In this document: positions 1-7,467 of the stretch, one piece after another
How positions within the stretch are numbered: the stretch's first letter is position 1
Layout: each line of letters starts with the position of its first letter
NCBI GenBank assembly: GCA_013290035.1
Contig: JABCYT010000032.1
Coordinates: 1 to 12,705, forward strand
Direction: 5' to 3'
DNA length: 12,705 nucleotides
Origin: Alphaproteobacteria bacterium
GTDB lineage: Bacteria > Pseudomonadota > Alphaproteobacteria > Reyranellales > Reyranellaceae
Made by a program: the position numbers and the translations under genes
Notes under the pieces: generated by a model
What the model was told of the DNA's origin: nothing
The model's database searches: none
What the model saw: only the letters and a program-made list of their open reading frames with translations

Positions 1-687
1 GGTCGGCTTGGCCGTGGCGTGCGCTGGGACGCCCGCTTCGAAGGGATCGTACCAGATGCCGCACATGCCGAGGCGCTGCGGCGCCACGACTTCCCATTCG
101 TAGTTGTCGCCGACCATCCAGGCGTCGCCGGCATCGACGTCGAGCCGCTCCAGCGCGTGGCGGTAGACCGCGAGTTCGGGCTTGCCCTGGCCGAACTCGC
201 CTTCGATCTGGATATGGTCGAAGCGATGGCCGAGATCGAAGCGCACGATCTTGTCGCGTTGCGTCTCGGCCGCGCCGTTGGTGACCAGGGCGAGCTTGAC
301 GCCGGCCTGGCGCAGGGCGTCGACGGTGGCGTGGGCGTCGGGATAGAGCTTGTATTCGTCGCGCCGCATCTTGGTGAAAGCGTCGGCAATGCGATCGGCC
401 AGCGCCTCATCGTCGCGCCCGAGCCTGGCGAGGCCGCGCCGCACCGAGAGCCGCCGCGCGCCGGCAATGTCGAGCCGCCACTTGGCCGCGGCCTGCGAGT
501 CGGACCAGAAGGCGCGCGCCTCGTCCATGACGGCCAAGCGCACCCGTTCGATCGCCTCGGCATCGTGCGCGTCGAGGTGCGCGGCGAACACCGTGAGCAG
601 GCGCCGCCAGGCATCCTCCGGCTGGGCGTAGGCGCGGATCAGCGTGTCGTCGAGATCGAACAGGATGGCGCGGGGCAGGGCCGGCAT
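1..687 (-). CDS. HAD-superfamily hydrolase (partial, C-terminus outside window)
   Basis: The frame from the ATG at 687 stays open for 229 codons to the window edge, so the stop lies outside. All four haloacid dehalogenase motifs are visible: motif I FDLDDT (Asp11 nucleophile, Asp13 acid/base), motif II VTNG (Thr136), motif III Lys169 in GQGKPE, and motif IV GDNYEWE (Gly193-Asp194). Motif IV ends in Glu199, where many relatives have Asp. A helical cap lies between motifs I and II (about residues 20-115), as in HAD subfamily I (YjjG or haloacid-dehalogenase-like). Such enzymes are cytoplasmic phosphatases of small phosphorylated metabolites; the substrate cannot be told. Family members are about 230-240 residues, so only a few residues are missing. 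It starts 5 nt after the stop of the LpoA-like gene and probably shares its transcript. Confidence 0.88.
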   Translation of the reverse strand, partial: MPALPRAILFDLDDTLIRAYAQPEDAWRRLLTVFAAHLDAHDAEAIERVRLAVMDEARAFWSDSQAAAKWRLDIAGARRLSVRRGLARLGRDDEALADRIADAFTKMRRDEYKLYPDAHATVDALRQAGVKLALVTNGAAETQRDKIVRFDLGHRFDHIQIEGEFGQGKPELAVYRHALERLDVDAGDAWMVGDNYEWEVVAPQRLGMCGIWYDPFEAGVPAHATAKPT

Positions 688-692
688 GTCGC

Positions 693-1862
693 TCAGTTCG
701 TCGGACGGACGAAAGTGGTGGGGGCCGGGCTCACGACCGTGCCGCGGTTGCCCTGCACCTCGATCACGGCCAGGGCGCGTTCCGACCGGCCATCGGGCAG
801 GAAGCGGAAGATGCCGTCGACCCCCGACCAGCCGTTGGGATTGGTGATCGCCTCGGCGGAAAAATCGCCGCCCGGCTTCAGCCGCGCGAGATTGCCGGCG
901 AGCGCCACGCCGTCATAGGCGAGCGTCGCCAGACGGTTGGGCGGCCGGCCATAGGTGGCGACGAAGCGGCGCTCGAAGTCGGCGCGCCGCGCCGGATCGG
1001 GCGCCGCATACCAGGCGCCGCGCGCCATGGCGTCGGAGCCGACATTGGGCACATCCCAGACGCCGGTGCCGATGAACTGGACGGACTTGTTGTCGAGGCC
1101 GGCGGCGGCCAGGGCGGACAGGGCTGTCGACAGGCGGGGCGGGGCCACCGGCACCAGGATGGCGAGCTTGCCATCGCCTTTGAGCGCGCCGGCAAGACGC
1201 TTGGCGGACGTCACGAGGTCGGCGCTGTTGGGGTCGTAGAGCTCGACCCCGGCCATGGTGCCGCCGCGCATGGAAACGTGACCTTCGAGCGTGCGGACCA
1301 TCTGCTCGCCGTAGGATGTCTGCGGCGCGAAGGCGGCGAAGCGCTTGATGCCGGTCTCGACGGTATAATCGACCACCCGGCGCACCTGCGGCGGGGCCGC
1401 GATGCCCATGATCCAGACGCCGCGCTGCGCGGCGGATTCGTCGTTGGAGAAAGACACGACGTTGGCGCCGCCTTGCGCCACCAGGGGGGCCAGGGCCTTG
1501 GCCGACGTGCCGAACAGCGGCCCCAGCACCATCGCCACGCCGTCGGTGCGCGCCTTGCGGTAGGCCTCCATGGCGGTCTCGGCGCTCTCGCCGCTGTCGT
1601 AGGCGGCCAGCGCCAATTCCTTGGCGCCGGTGTCGAAAAGCGCCATTTCGGCGGCCTGCTGCATGGCCTGGCCGATCGGGGCCGCCCCACCGCTCAGCGG
1701 CAGCAGGAGGGCGATGCGCGTCTTGCCTGACGGTGTGACCGGTGAGCCCACCGACGCCTTGACGGTCGTGGGCGGGGCGGCCGGCGTGCTAGTCTGGGGT
1801 TGCTCGCCGCACGCTCCCAGCAGAAAAGCGGCGGTGGCAAGCGCAAAGAAGGACTGGCGCAT
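693..1862 (-). CDS. Penicillin-binding protein activator-like lipoprotein (LpoA C-domain / periplasmic binding fold)
   Basis: This predicted 389-residue lipoprotein has a type I periplasmic-binding-protein fold like the C-terminal domain of LpoA, the outer-membrane activator of PBP1A in E. coli. The start at 1862 is preferred over an upstream ATG at 1913 because it opens directly with a lipoprotein signal: MRQSFF, a hydrophobic stretch, then the lipobox LGAC with Cys18 as the lipidation site. A Pro/Thr/Ala linker follows. The binding-fold core starts near residue 48 (RIALLLPLSG), continues through MVLGPLFG and VVSFSND, and ends in AYDGVALAGNLA. The N-terminal TPR domain of E. coli LpoA (about 680 residues) is absent. 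E. coli also has lpoA divergent from rsmI, as here (29 nt apart), which supports the assignment. Some relatives are labelled ABC-transporter ligand-binding proteins, but no permease or ATPase lies nearby. Confidence 0.82.
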   Translation of the reverse strand: MRQSFFALATAAFLLGACGEQPQTSTPAAPPTTVKASVGSPVTPSGKTRIALLLPLSGGAAPIGQAMQQAAEMALFDTGAKELALAAYDSGESAETAMEAYRKARTDGVAMVLGPLFGTSAKALAPLVAQGGANVVSFSNDESAAQRGVWIMGIAAPPQVRRVVDYTVETGIKRFAAFAPQTSYGEQMVRTLEGHVSMRGGTMAGVELYDPNSADLVTSAKRLAGALKGDGKLAILVPVAPPRLSTALSALAAAGLDNKSVQFIGTGVWDVPNVGSDAMARGAWYAAPDPARRADFERRFVATYGRPPNRLATLAYDGVALAGNLARLKPGGDFSAEAITNPNGWSGVDGIFRFLPDGRSERALAVIEVQGNRGTVVSPAPTTFVRPTN

Positions 1863-1891
1863 CGGCGCGAAACTCCGGCGAACGGCTGCAG

Positions 1892-2791
1892 ATGGACGGC
1901 AACGAGCGATCACAAGCTAGCGATGGGCAGGCGTCGCGTAAACCACCGCCGCTGGTACCGGGGCTGCATATTGTTGCCACGCCGATCGGCAACCTGCGCG
2001 ACATCACGTTGCGCGCCCTCGACGTGCTGCGCGAGGCCGACCTGATCGCCTGCGAGGATACGCGTGTGTTCGCCAAGCTCGCCAGCCACTACGGCATCGC
2101 CGCTCCCACCGTGGCCTACTCCGATGCCACGCAGGATGCCGCCGAGCCGCGGATCGTGCGGGCGCTCGCCGCCGGCAAGCGGGTGGCGCTGGTCTCCGAC
2201 GCCGGCATGCCGCTGATCTCGGATCCCGGCTATCGCCTGGTCCGCGCCGCCCTCGCCGGGGACCATGTCGTGACCTCCGCGCCCGGCGCTTCTGCCGTTC
2301 CCTTGGCGTTGGCGCTCTCGGGTCTGCCGACCGACCGCTTCTTCTTCGGCGGCTTCCTGCCCGCCAAGGAGGGCGAACGCCGCCGGGCCATCGCCTCTGC
2401 CGCGGCGGTGCCGGCTACCCTGGTGTTCTTCGAGGCGCCGCACCGCCTCGCCGCCTCGCTCGTCGACCTTGCCGACCTTTTGGGCCCGCGGCCCGCCGCC
2501 ATCGCCCGCGAACTCACCAAGCTCTTCGAGGAGGTGCGCCGTGGCCCGCTCACCGAGCTTGCCCGGCACTATGGCCTGCACCCCGAGGTGAAGGGAGAAA
2601 TCGCCATGGTGATCGGACCGCCGGGCGAGAGCGAAGCGCCGGCGGCCGAACGGCTCGACGCGGCGCTGCGCTTGGCGATGGCCGGCGCCTCGGTCAAGGA
2701 TGCGGCCGCCGAGGTCGCCGCGCGTTATGGCCTCAAACGCCGCGACGTCTATGCCCGCGCGCTCGAGCTGAAGCGCGAGGCGGTCTCGTGA
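1892..2791 (+). CDS. rsmI: 16S rRNA (cytidine(1402)-2'-O)-methyltransferase RsmI
   Basis: This 299-residue protein is the SAM-dependent enzyme that 2'-O-methylates C1402 of 16S rRNA in the ribosomal P site. It has the tetrapyrrole-methylase fold with the RsmI signatures: HIVATPIGNLRDIT near residue 26, CEDTR, VSDAGMPLISDPGY, APGAS, LPTDRFFFGGFLP, FFEAPHR and ARELTKLFEEV. The C-terminal part (about 255-290) is a small helix-turn-helix-like domain. Length fits the E. coli enzyme (286 residues) with a short N-terminal extension. ATG at 1892 is the only in-frame ATG before the conserved core; its ribosome binding site is weak. It heads the plus-strand operon and overlaps yraN by 4 nt (GTGA). Only 29 nt separate it from the divergent lipoprotein gene, so the promoters must overlap each other or coding sequence. 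Confidence 0.96.
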   Translation: MDGNERSQASDGQASRKPPPLVPGLHIVATPIGNLRDITLRALDVLREADLIACEDTRVFAKLASHYGIAAPTVAYSDATQDAAEPRIVRALAAGKRVALVSDAGMPLISDPGYRLVRAALAGDHVVTSAPGASAVPLALALSGLPTDRFFFGGFLPAKEGERRRAIASAAAVPATLVFFEAPHRLAASLVDLADLLGPRPAAIARELTKLFEEVRRGPLTELARHYGLHPEVKGEIAMVIGPPGESEAPAAERLDAALRLAMAGASVKDAAAEVAARYGLKRRDVYARALELKREAVS

Positions 2792-3153
2792 CGACCGAGA
2801 CCCGCCAGGCTGCCCACCGGCTGGGCCATGTCGCGGAGTGGCGCGCGGTATGGCGGCTGAGACTCGCCGGCTATTCGATCCTGGCCCGGCGCTACAAGAC
2901 CAAGCTCGGTGAAATCGACATCGTCGTGCGCCGCGGCGGCATCCTGGCCTTTGTCGAGGTCAAGGCGCGGGCCGACATGCCGACTGCCGCCGATGCCCTG
3001 GCCGGCCGGCAGTTCGGCCGCGTGGCGCGGGCCGCCAGCCTGTTCCTGGCGCGCCATCCGCGCTACGCCGCCCACTCGGTGCGCTTCGATGCCGTGCTGG
3101 TCACGGGCCTTTGGCCGCGCCATCTGCCCGACGTGTGGCAGCCGCCGGAGTGA
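2788..3153 (+). CDS. yraN: YraN family protein (UPF0102, nuclease-like fold)
   Basis: This is a 121-residue cytoplasmic protein of the YraN/UPF0102 family. The core RRYKTKLGEIDIV...FVEVKAR has the PD-(D/E)xK nuclease layout: Glu and Asp of GEID, then Glu and Lys of EVK. Biochemical function is unproven in most species. The start is GTG at 2788, overlapping the rsmI stop as GTGA, with a GAGG ribosome binding site at 2777-2780 at a 7-nt spacing. The family start (AEWRAVWRLRLAGY) is complete. Coupling to rsmI is common in Proteobacteria; YraN is often found beside rsmI and cell-envelope genes. Nothing is truncated: length matches the usual 115-130 residues. Confidence 0.93.
   Translation: MTTETRQAAHRLGHVAEWRAVWRLRLAGYSILARRYKTKLGEIDIVVRRGGILAFVEVKARADMPTAADALAGRQFGRVARAASLFLARHPRYAAHSVRFDAVLVTGLWPRHLPDVWQPPE
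3147..3150 (+). promoter_or_regulatory. Ribosome binding site that fixes a TTG start
   Basis: GGAG sits inside the last yraN codons, 6 nt before the TTG at 3157. The nearby ATG at 3153 is only 2 nt away and its frame closes after five codons. This supports TTG as the initiator of the SirB1-like gene. Confidence 0.6.
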
Positions 3154-3156
3154 TGC

Positions 3157-4002
3157 TTGTCGGGCCGTGAGCCGGATATCCAGCAGAGGCTCGACCGGCT
3201 GCGCGCGCTTTGCGCCGCGGACGGCGGTCGTCTCGATCTGCTCGAGGCGGCGCTGGCGCTGAGTGTCCTGCACAGCCACGGGGCAGCGGACCTCTCGCCG
3301 TTCCGCCAGCACGTCGCGAGCATGACGTCGGCTCTCGCCGACCTGGTGCGCCGGCGCGGCGCCGCGCCGGAACAGCTCGCCGAGGTCATCGCCCGGTCCT
3401 ATGCCTACCGTGGCGACACCGATTCCTACGACGACCTGCAGAATGCCGACCTCGTGCGCGTGATCGAGCGGCGCAAGGGCTTGCCGGTGGCCTTGTCGAT
3501 CCTTTACCTCCACGCCGCCCGCGCGCAGGGCTGGGATGCCGAAGGGCTGGCGTTTCCCGCCCATTTCCTGATCCGCGTCGGCATCGACGGCGCGCGCCAC
3601 GTGATCGATCCCTTCCACGACGGCGTGGTGCGCGATGCCGCCGACCTCCGCGTCCTGCTGCGGCAGGTGCTCGGACCGGACGCCGAGCTGCACCCCCAGC
3701 ATTTCGACCCGGTGTCCGACCGCGACGTGCTGCTGCGGCTCGAGAACAATGTCCGTCTGCGGCTCGCCAAGCGCGAGGATTGGGCCGGCGCAGCCCAGTC
3801 GCTCGAACGCATGCTGGCGATCGCGCCGGACCGGCCGGAGCTGCTGTTCGAGGCCGGGCAACTCAACGCCCGCCTCGACAAGCGCCGCGCCGCGATTGCC
3901 GCCTTTCAGCGATTCCTCGACATCGAAGGCAATACGGGTGACTCCGCGTTGCGCCGACGGGCCCAGGCCCTGTTGCAGGAATTGCGTCGCGGGCTTAACT
4001 GA
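3157..4002 (+). CDS. SirB1-type transglutaminase-like protein with C-terminal TPR
   Basis: This 281-residue protein has two parts. Residues 28-165 match the SirB1/transglutaminase-core-2 family: SYAYRGDTDSYDDLQNA, KGLPVALSILYLHAARAQGW (107-126), PAHFLIR with His136, and IDPFHDG with Asp151. Residues 191-257 are TPR-like helices (NNVRLRLAKRED..., LERMLAIAPDRPEL, AAFQRFLDIEG). The position where a true transglutaminase has its catalytic Cys is occupied by Ala/Leu/Ser, as is usual in SirB1 proteins, so enzymatic activity is doubtful; a protein-binding role is more likely. TTG at 3157 is chosen because the first in-frame ATG is Met56, inside the conserved domain, and a GGAG lies at proper distance. 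It follows the yraN stop by 3 nt and precedes gshB by 40 nt. The exact role is unknown. Confidence 0.85.
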   Translation: MSGREPDIQQRLDRLRALCAADGGRLDLLEAALALSVLHSHGAADLSPFRQHVASMTSALADLVRRRGAAPEQLAEVIARSYAYRGDTDSYDDLQNADLVRVIERRKGLPVALSILYLHAARAQGWDAEGLAFPAHFLIRVGIDGARHVIDPFHDGVVRDAADLRVLLRQVLGPDAELHPQHFDPVSDRDVLLRLENNVRLRLAKREDWAGAAQSLERMLAIAPDRPELLFEAGQLNARLDKRRAAIAAFQRFLDIEGNTGDSALRRRAQALLQELRRGLN

Positions 4003-4042
4003 CGCGAACATTGCCCGTGACCCCTTCGCTTAGGATCCGCCC

Positions 4043-5005
4043 ATGAAGCTCAACGTCGCCATCCAGATGGACCATGTGTCGACCATCGATATCGACGGCG
4101 ATTCGACCTTCGTTCTGGGACTGGAGGCCGAACGGCGCGGCTACGCGGTGTGGCATTACACGCCGCGCGAGCTCGTCTTCCGTGACCGCAAGGTGATGGC
4201 ACGCGCCCAGCCGATGAAGCTCAGGCGCGAGAAGGGCAACCATTTCACCCTCGGCGCGGCGGAAATGCTTGACCTGTCGAAAATCGACGTCGTGCTGCTG
4301 CGCCAGGATCCGCCGTTCGACATGTCGTACATCACGACGACGCACATCCTGGAGCATATCCATCCCAAGACGCTGGTGGTGAACGATCCGGCGAGTGTGC
4401 GCAACGCGCCGGAGAAGCTGTTCGTCACGCATTTCGACAACGTCATGCCGCCGACCCTGATCAGCGCCGACCCGCGCGCCATCCGCGCCTTCTGGGACGA
4501 GCACAAGGACATCATCCTGAAGCCGCTGTTCGGCAATGGCGGCGCCGGCGTGTTCCGCGTGCGGCCCGACGACGAGAACTTCAACTCGCTGCTGGAAATG
4601 TTCTCCCAGCGCAGCCGCGAGCCCGTGATCGCTCAGCGCTACCTGCCGGAGGTGCGCAAGGGCGACAAGCGCATCATCCTGATCGACGGCAAGGCGGTCG
4701 GCGTCATCAATCGCGTGCCGGCCGAAGGCGAGTCGCGGTCGAACATGCATGTCGGCGGCGTGGCGGTGAAGGACACGCTCAGCAAGCGCGACAAGGAACT
4801 GTGCGAGATCATCGGACCGGAGCTCGCCAGACGCGGCCTGCTGTTCGTCGGCATCGACGTGATCGGCGACTATCTCACGGAAATCAACGTCACCTCGCCG
4901 ACCGGCCTGCAGCAGATCAACCGTTTCGACGGCGTCTCGCTGGAAGCGCAGATCTGGGATCGCATCGAGGTGCGTTTCCAGGAGACGCGAGGAAGGGCTT
5001 CATGA
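4043..5005 (+). CDS. gshB: Glutathione synthetase
   Basis: This 320-residue ATP-grasp ligase joins gamma-glutamylcysteine and glycine to make glutathione in the cytoplasm, the second step of the pathway. N-terminal domain motifs include [11 protein letters not shown] and [12 protein letters not shown] (86-96). [15 protein letters not shown] (112-126) and [11 protein letters not shown] (160-170, the glycine-rich ATP loop) follow. [12 protein letters not shown] (199-210), RSNMHVGG (232-239) and the metal-binding end [20 protein letters not shown] (Asp272, Glu280, Asn282) complete the active site. Length equals that of the E. coli enzyme (about 316). AGGA at 4032-4035 lies 7 nt before the ATG. 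The stop overlaps the next start as ATGA. Association with rsmI-yraN is seen in other alphaproteobacteria (general knowledge). No gshA is in the window. Confidence 0.97.
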   Translation: MKLNVAIQMDHVSTIDIDGDSTFVLGLEAERRGYAVWHYTPRELVFRDRKVMARAQPMKLRREKGNHFTLGAAEMLDLSKIDVVLLRQDPPFDMSYITTTHILEHIHPKTLVVNDPASVRNAPEKLFVTHFDNVMPPTLISADPRAIRAFWDEHKDIILKPLFGNGGAGVFRVRPDDENFNSLLEMFSQRSREPVIAQRYLPEVRKGDKRIILIDGKAVGVINRVPAEGESRSNMHVGGVAVKDTLSKRDKELCEIIGPELARRGLLFVGIDVIGDYLTEINVTSPTGLQQINRFDGVSLEAQIWDRIEVRFQETRGRAS

Positions 5006-5553
5006 TCCGCCGCGCCTTTCTCGGCCTGGTGCTCGCGACATCCGCCGGGATGGCGAGCGCGCAGGACATGTTCGAGCTCAAGCCCATCGTCAAGGCGGTG
5101 CGCGAGGGCGACGAGGAGAAGGTGCGTCAGGCGCTGCTGAAAGGCGAGAATCCCAACCAGAACGACACGTCGGGCCAGCCGCTTCTGATGGTCGCCGTGA
5201 TCGCGGGTCAAAGCGCCGTGGTCGAGACCCTGCTGAAGGGTGGCGCCATCGTCGATGCCACCGATAAAGAGGGCTACACGTCGTTGTTTCATGCCGCGCA
5301 GCGCGGCGACGGTGAACTGGTCGACATGCTGCTGAAGCGCAACGCCAAGCCGAATGTGCAGACCCGTCAGGGCGTCACGGCGCTGATGGTGGCGTCGCGG
5401 GCGGGCTACGACGAGATCGTGCGGGCGCTGCTCGCCAAGAAGGCCGACCCCAACACGGCGGACTTCACCGGCCGCACGGCGGTCGCCTATGCGCGCCAGT
5501 CCGGGCACACCACGATTGCGGCCATGCTGCGCAAGGCCGGCGGACGCGAGTGA
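5002..5553 (+). CDS. Exported ankyrin-repeat protein
   Basis: This 183-residue protein starts at the ATG at 5002, overlapping the gshB stop by 4 nt, with AGGAAGG at 4990-4996 as ribosome binding site. The N-terminus [20 protein letters not shown] is a Sec signal peptide with a probable cut after Ala20 (ASA|Q). The rest is about five ankyrin repeats: degenerate 24-53, then 54-87, 88-120, 121-153 and 154-180. They carry helix motifs such as [31 protein letters not shown] and [17 protein letters not shown]. No enzymatic domain is present, so it is likely a periplasmic binding protein with an unknown partner. A longer frame opening at 4801 inside gshB is not the real start, because it lacks the signal peptide at its N-terminus. 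The arfB start touches its stop. Confidence 0.9.
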   Translation: MIRRAFLGLVLATSAGMASAQDMFELKPIVKAVREGDEEKVRQALLKGENPNQNDTSGQPLLMVAVIAGQSAVVETLLKGGAIVDATDKEGYTSLFHAAQRGDGELVDMLLKRNAKPNVQTRQGVTALMVASRAGYDEIVRALLAKKADPNTADFTGRTAVAYARQSGHTTIAAMLRKAGGRE

Positions 5554-5993
5554 TGCCGGCGGCCAAAGCCGCGCCGATCTGGATCGCGGGCGCGCTGACG
5601 CTCGACCCGGGCGAGATCGAAGAGACCTTCGTGCGGGCTGCCGGTCCGGGCGGCCAGCACGTCAATACGACATCGACCGCGGTGCAACTGCGCTTCGACG
5701 TGCGCCATTCGCCGTCGCTGCCGGACGACGTGCGCCAGCGGCTGGAACGGCTGGCCGGGCGTCGGCTGACGCGCGACGGCGTGCTGGTGCTGGTGGCGCA
5801 GGGCGAGCGCAGCCAGAAGCGCAACCGCGAGGAGGCGCTCGATCGCCTGGTGGCGCTGATCCGCGCCGCCGCCCGCCCGCCGGTGCCGCGCAAGAAGACC
5901 AGGACACCCAAGGCCAGCAAGCGGCGGCGCCTCGACGACAAGAAACGTCACGGAACCCTAAAATCGCTGCGTGCCAGGCCGACGCACGACTGA
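5553..5993 (+). CDS. arfB: Alternative ribosome-rescue factor / peptidyl-tRNA hydrolase ArfB
   Basis: This 146-residue release-factor-like protein hydrolyses peptidyl-tRNA on ribosomes stalled without a stop codon, a backup for tmRNA. The catalytic GGQ is at residues 33-35 within [11 protein letters not shown], followed by the family motif VQLRFDV. The basic tail (about 110-142, [18 protein letters not shown]) matches the ArfB/ICT1 C-terminus that enters the empty mRNA channel. The codon-recognition domains of RF1/RF2 are absent and the length fits ArfB (about 140). Start choice: ATG at 5553 shares its A with the preceding TGA; a GTG at 5550 would add one residue. The tight link to the ankyrin gene implies translational coupling. 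It is the last gene before the 67-nt gap that precedes fumC. Confidence 0.94.
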   Translation: MPAAKAAPIWIAGALTLDPGEIEETFVRAAGPGGQHVNTTSTAVQLRFDVRHSPSLPDDVRQRLERLAGRRLTRDGVLVLVAQGERSQKRNREEALDRLVALIRAAARPPVPRKKTRTPKASKRRRLDDKKRHGTLKSLRARPTHD

Positions 5994-6050
5994 TCAATTG
6001 GGGACTTTCATCGGTCCGCTGTGTTCCTTACTGTCGACCCATCAACCAAA

Positions 6051-6054
6051 GAGG
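6051..6054 (+). promoter_or_regulatory. Ribosome binding site for the fumC GTG start
   Basis: AAAGAGGTG (core GAGG 6051-6054) lies 6 nt before GTG at 6061. It decides in favour of GTG over an in-frame ATG at 5971, which lies inside arfB and would add a non-conserved 30-residue extension. The 67-nt gap 5994-6060 probably contains the fumC promoter, but no convincing -35/-10 pair can be named. Confidence 0.65.
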
Positions 6055-6060
6055 TGCCGC

Positions 6061-7464
6061 GTGGCAGACATCCGCAAGGAGACCGACAGTCTCGGCGAAG
6101 TGAACGTGCCAGCCGACAAGCTGTGGGGCGCGCAGACCCAGCGTTCGCTCGAGCATTTCAGCATCGGCAAGGACCTCATCCCGCGCGAGATGATCACTTC
6201 CTACGCCATCCTGAAGAAGGCGGCGGCCAATGCCAACCATGACGGCAAGCGGCTCGACGACCAGACGCACGGGCTGATCGTGAAGGTCTGCGACGAGATC
6301 CTGGCCGGCCAGCATCACGACATGTTCCCGCTCCACGTCTGGATGACCGGCAGCGGCACGCAGTTCAACATGAACGTCAACGAGGTGATCTCCAACCGCT
6401 GCTGCCAGCTCAGCAACACGCCGCTCGGCTCGAAGAAGCCGGTCCATCCCAACGACCACGTCAACATGTCCCAGTCGTCGAACGACACCTTCCCGTCGGC
6501 GATGTATATCGCCGCGGCGGTCAACGTGACCGGCCGGCTGCTGCCCGCGGTCCTGGCGCTGCACGATGCGATCGCGGCCAAGGCCCGCGAATGGGACGGC
6601 ATCGTCAAGATCGGCCGAACGCACATGCAGGACGCCACGCCGATCACGCTCGGCCAGGAATGGTCGGGCTATGCCGGCATGCTGGCCGACAATATCGAGC
6701 GTATGCAGGACGCGCTGAAGGGCGTCTACCATCTGGCGCTGGGCGGAACGGCGGTCGGCACCGGCATCAACGCCGCACCGGGCTTCGCCGAGGCCGCGGC
6801 GGCCGAGATCGCCAGGCTCACCAAGCTGCCGTTCGTGAGCGCGCCCAACAAGTTCACCGTGCAGGGCGCGCACGATGCGCTGGTGCAGCTCTCCGGCACG
6901 CTGCGCACGCTCGCGGTCTCGCTGTACAAGATCGGCAACGACATAAGGCTGATGTCGTGCGGCCCGCGCGCCGGCTTCGCCGAACTCGAGATCCCGGAAA
7001 ACGAGCCAGGTTCGTCGATCATGCCGGGCAAGGTCAATCCGACCCAGGCCGAGGCGCTCACCATGATCGCGGTCCAGGTGATGGCCAATGACGTGGCCGT
7101 CGGCATGGGCGGCGCCGGCGGCTATCTCGAGATGAACGTCTACAAGCCGCTGATCATCTTCAACATCACGCACTCGATCACCATCATGACCGATGGCTGC
7201 ACCAACTTCCGCAAGTTCCTGATCGAGGGCACCCGGCCCAACCTCAAGAAGATCAAGGAGTATGTCGATCGCTCGCTGATGCTGGTGACGGCGTTGGCGC
7301 CGGTCATCGGCTACGACAAGGCCTCGAAGATCGCCCACTACGCGATGGACAACGACCTGACGTTGAAGGCCGCGGCGCTGAAGCTGGGTTTCGTGAGCGA
7401 GGCCGAATTCGACCGCATCGTCGATCCGGCGAAGATGGTCAGGCCCTACGTCGCGACGGAATAG
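6061..7464 (+). CDS. fumC: Fumarate hydratase, class II
   Basis: This 467-residue enzyme interconverts fumarate and L-malate in the TCA cycle; class II is iron-independent and tetrameric. Length is identical to E. coli FumC. The superfamily signature [11 protein letters not shown] is at 317-327, with the mobile-loop catalytic serine at 318/319 and His188 in [10 protein letters not shown]. Substrate-binding stretches [14 protein letters not shown] (97-110), [11 protein letters not shown] (137-147) and [11 protein letters not shown] (228-238) are intact. Aspartase and argininosuccinate lyase share the fold, but the N-terminal [14 protein letters not shown] and the TGSGTQ/NEV block favour fumarase. 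GTG at 6061 has a good ribosome binding site. The gene converges on the thrE-like gene with 3 nt between stops, so any terminator must lie in coding sequence. The mqo gene, next TCA step, lies on the facing operon. Confidence 0.95.
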   Translation: MADIRKETDSLGEVNVPADKLWGAQTQRSLEHFSIGKDLIPREMITSYAILKKAAANANHDGKRLDDQTHGLIVKVCDEILAGQHHDMFPLHVWMTGSGTQFNMNVNEVISNRCCQLSNTPLGSKKPVHPNDHVNMSQSSNDTFPSAMYIAAAVNVTGRLLPAVLALHDAIAAKAREWDGIVKIGRTHMQDATPITLGQEWSGYAGMLADNIERMQDALKGVYHLALGGTAVGTGINAAPGFAEAAAAEIARLTKLPFVSAPNKFTVQGAHDALVQLSGTLRTLAVSLYKIGNDIRLMSCGPRAGFAELEIPENEPGSSIMPGKVNPTQAEALTMIAVQVMANDVAVGMGGAGGYLEMNVYKPLIIFNITHSITIMTDGCTNFRKFLIEGTRPNLKKIKEYVDRSLMLVTALAPVIGYDKASKIAHYAMDNDLTLKAAALKLGFVSEAEFDRIVDPAKMVRPYVATE

Positions 7465-7467
7465 CGG

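Noticed and set aside
19..918. Long plus-strand open frame of 299 codons across the HAD and LpoA-like genes
   Set aside because: It lies opposite two genes with clear family motifs and its translation is rich in Gly/Val/Glu/Arg without motifs; typical GC-rich antisense frame.
2749..4011. 420-codon minus-strand frame opposite rsmI end, yraN and the SirB1-like gene
   Set aside because: No domain motifs, and it covers three genes with recognised products on the other strand.
6028..7338. 436-codon minus-strand frame opposite fumC
   Set aside because: Low-complexity His/Arg/Asp-rich translation opposite an intact class II fumarase.
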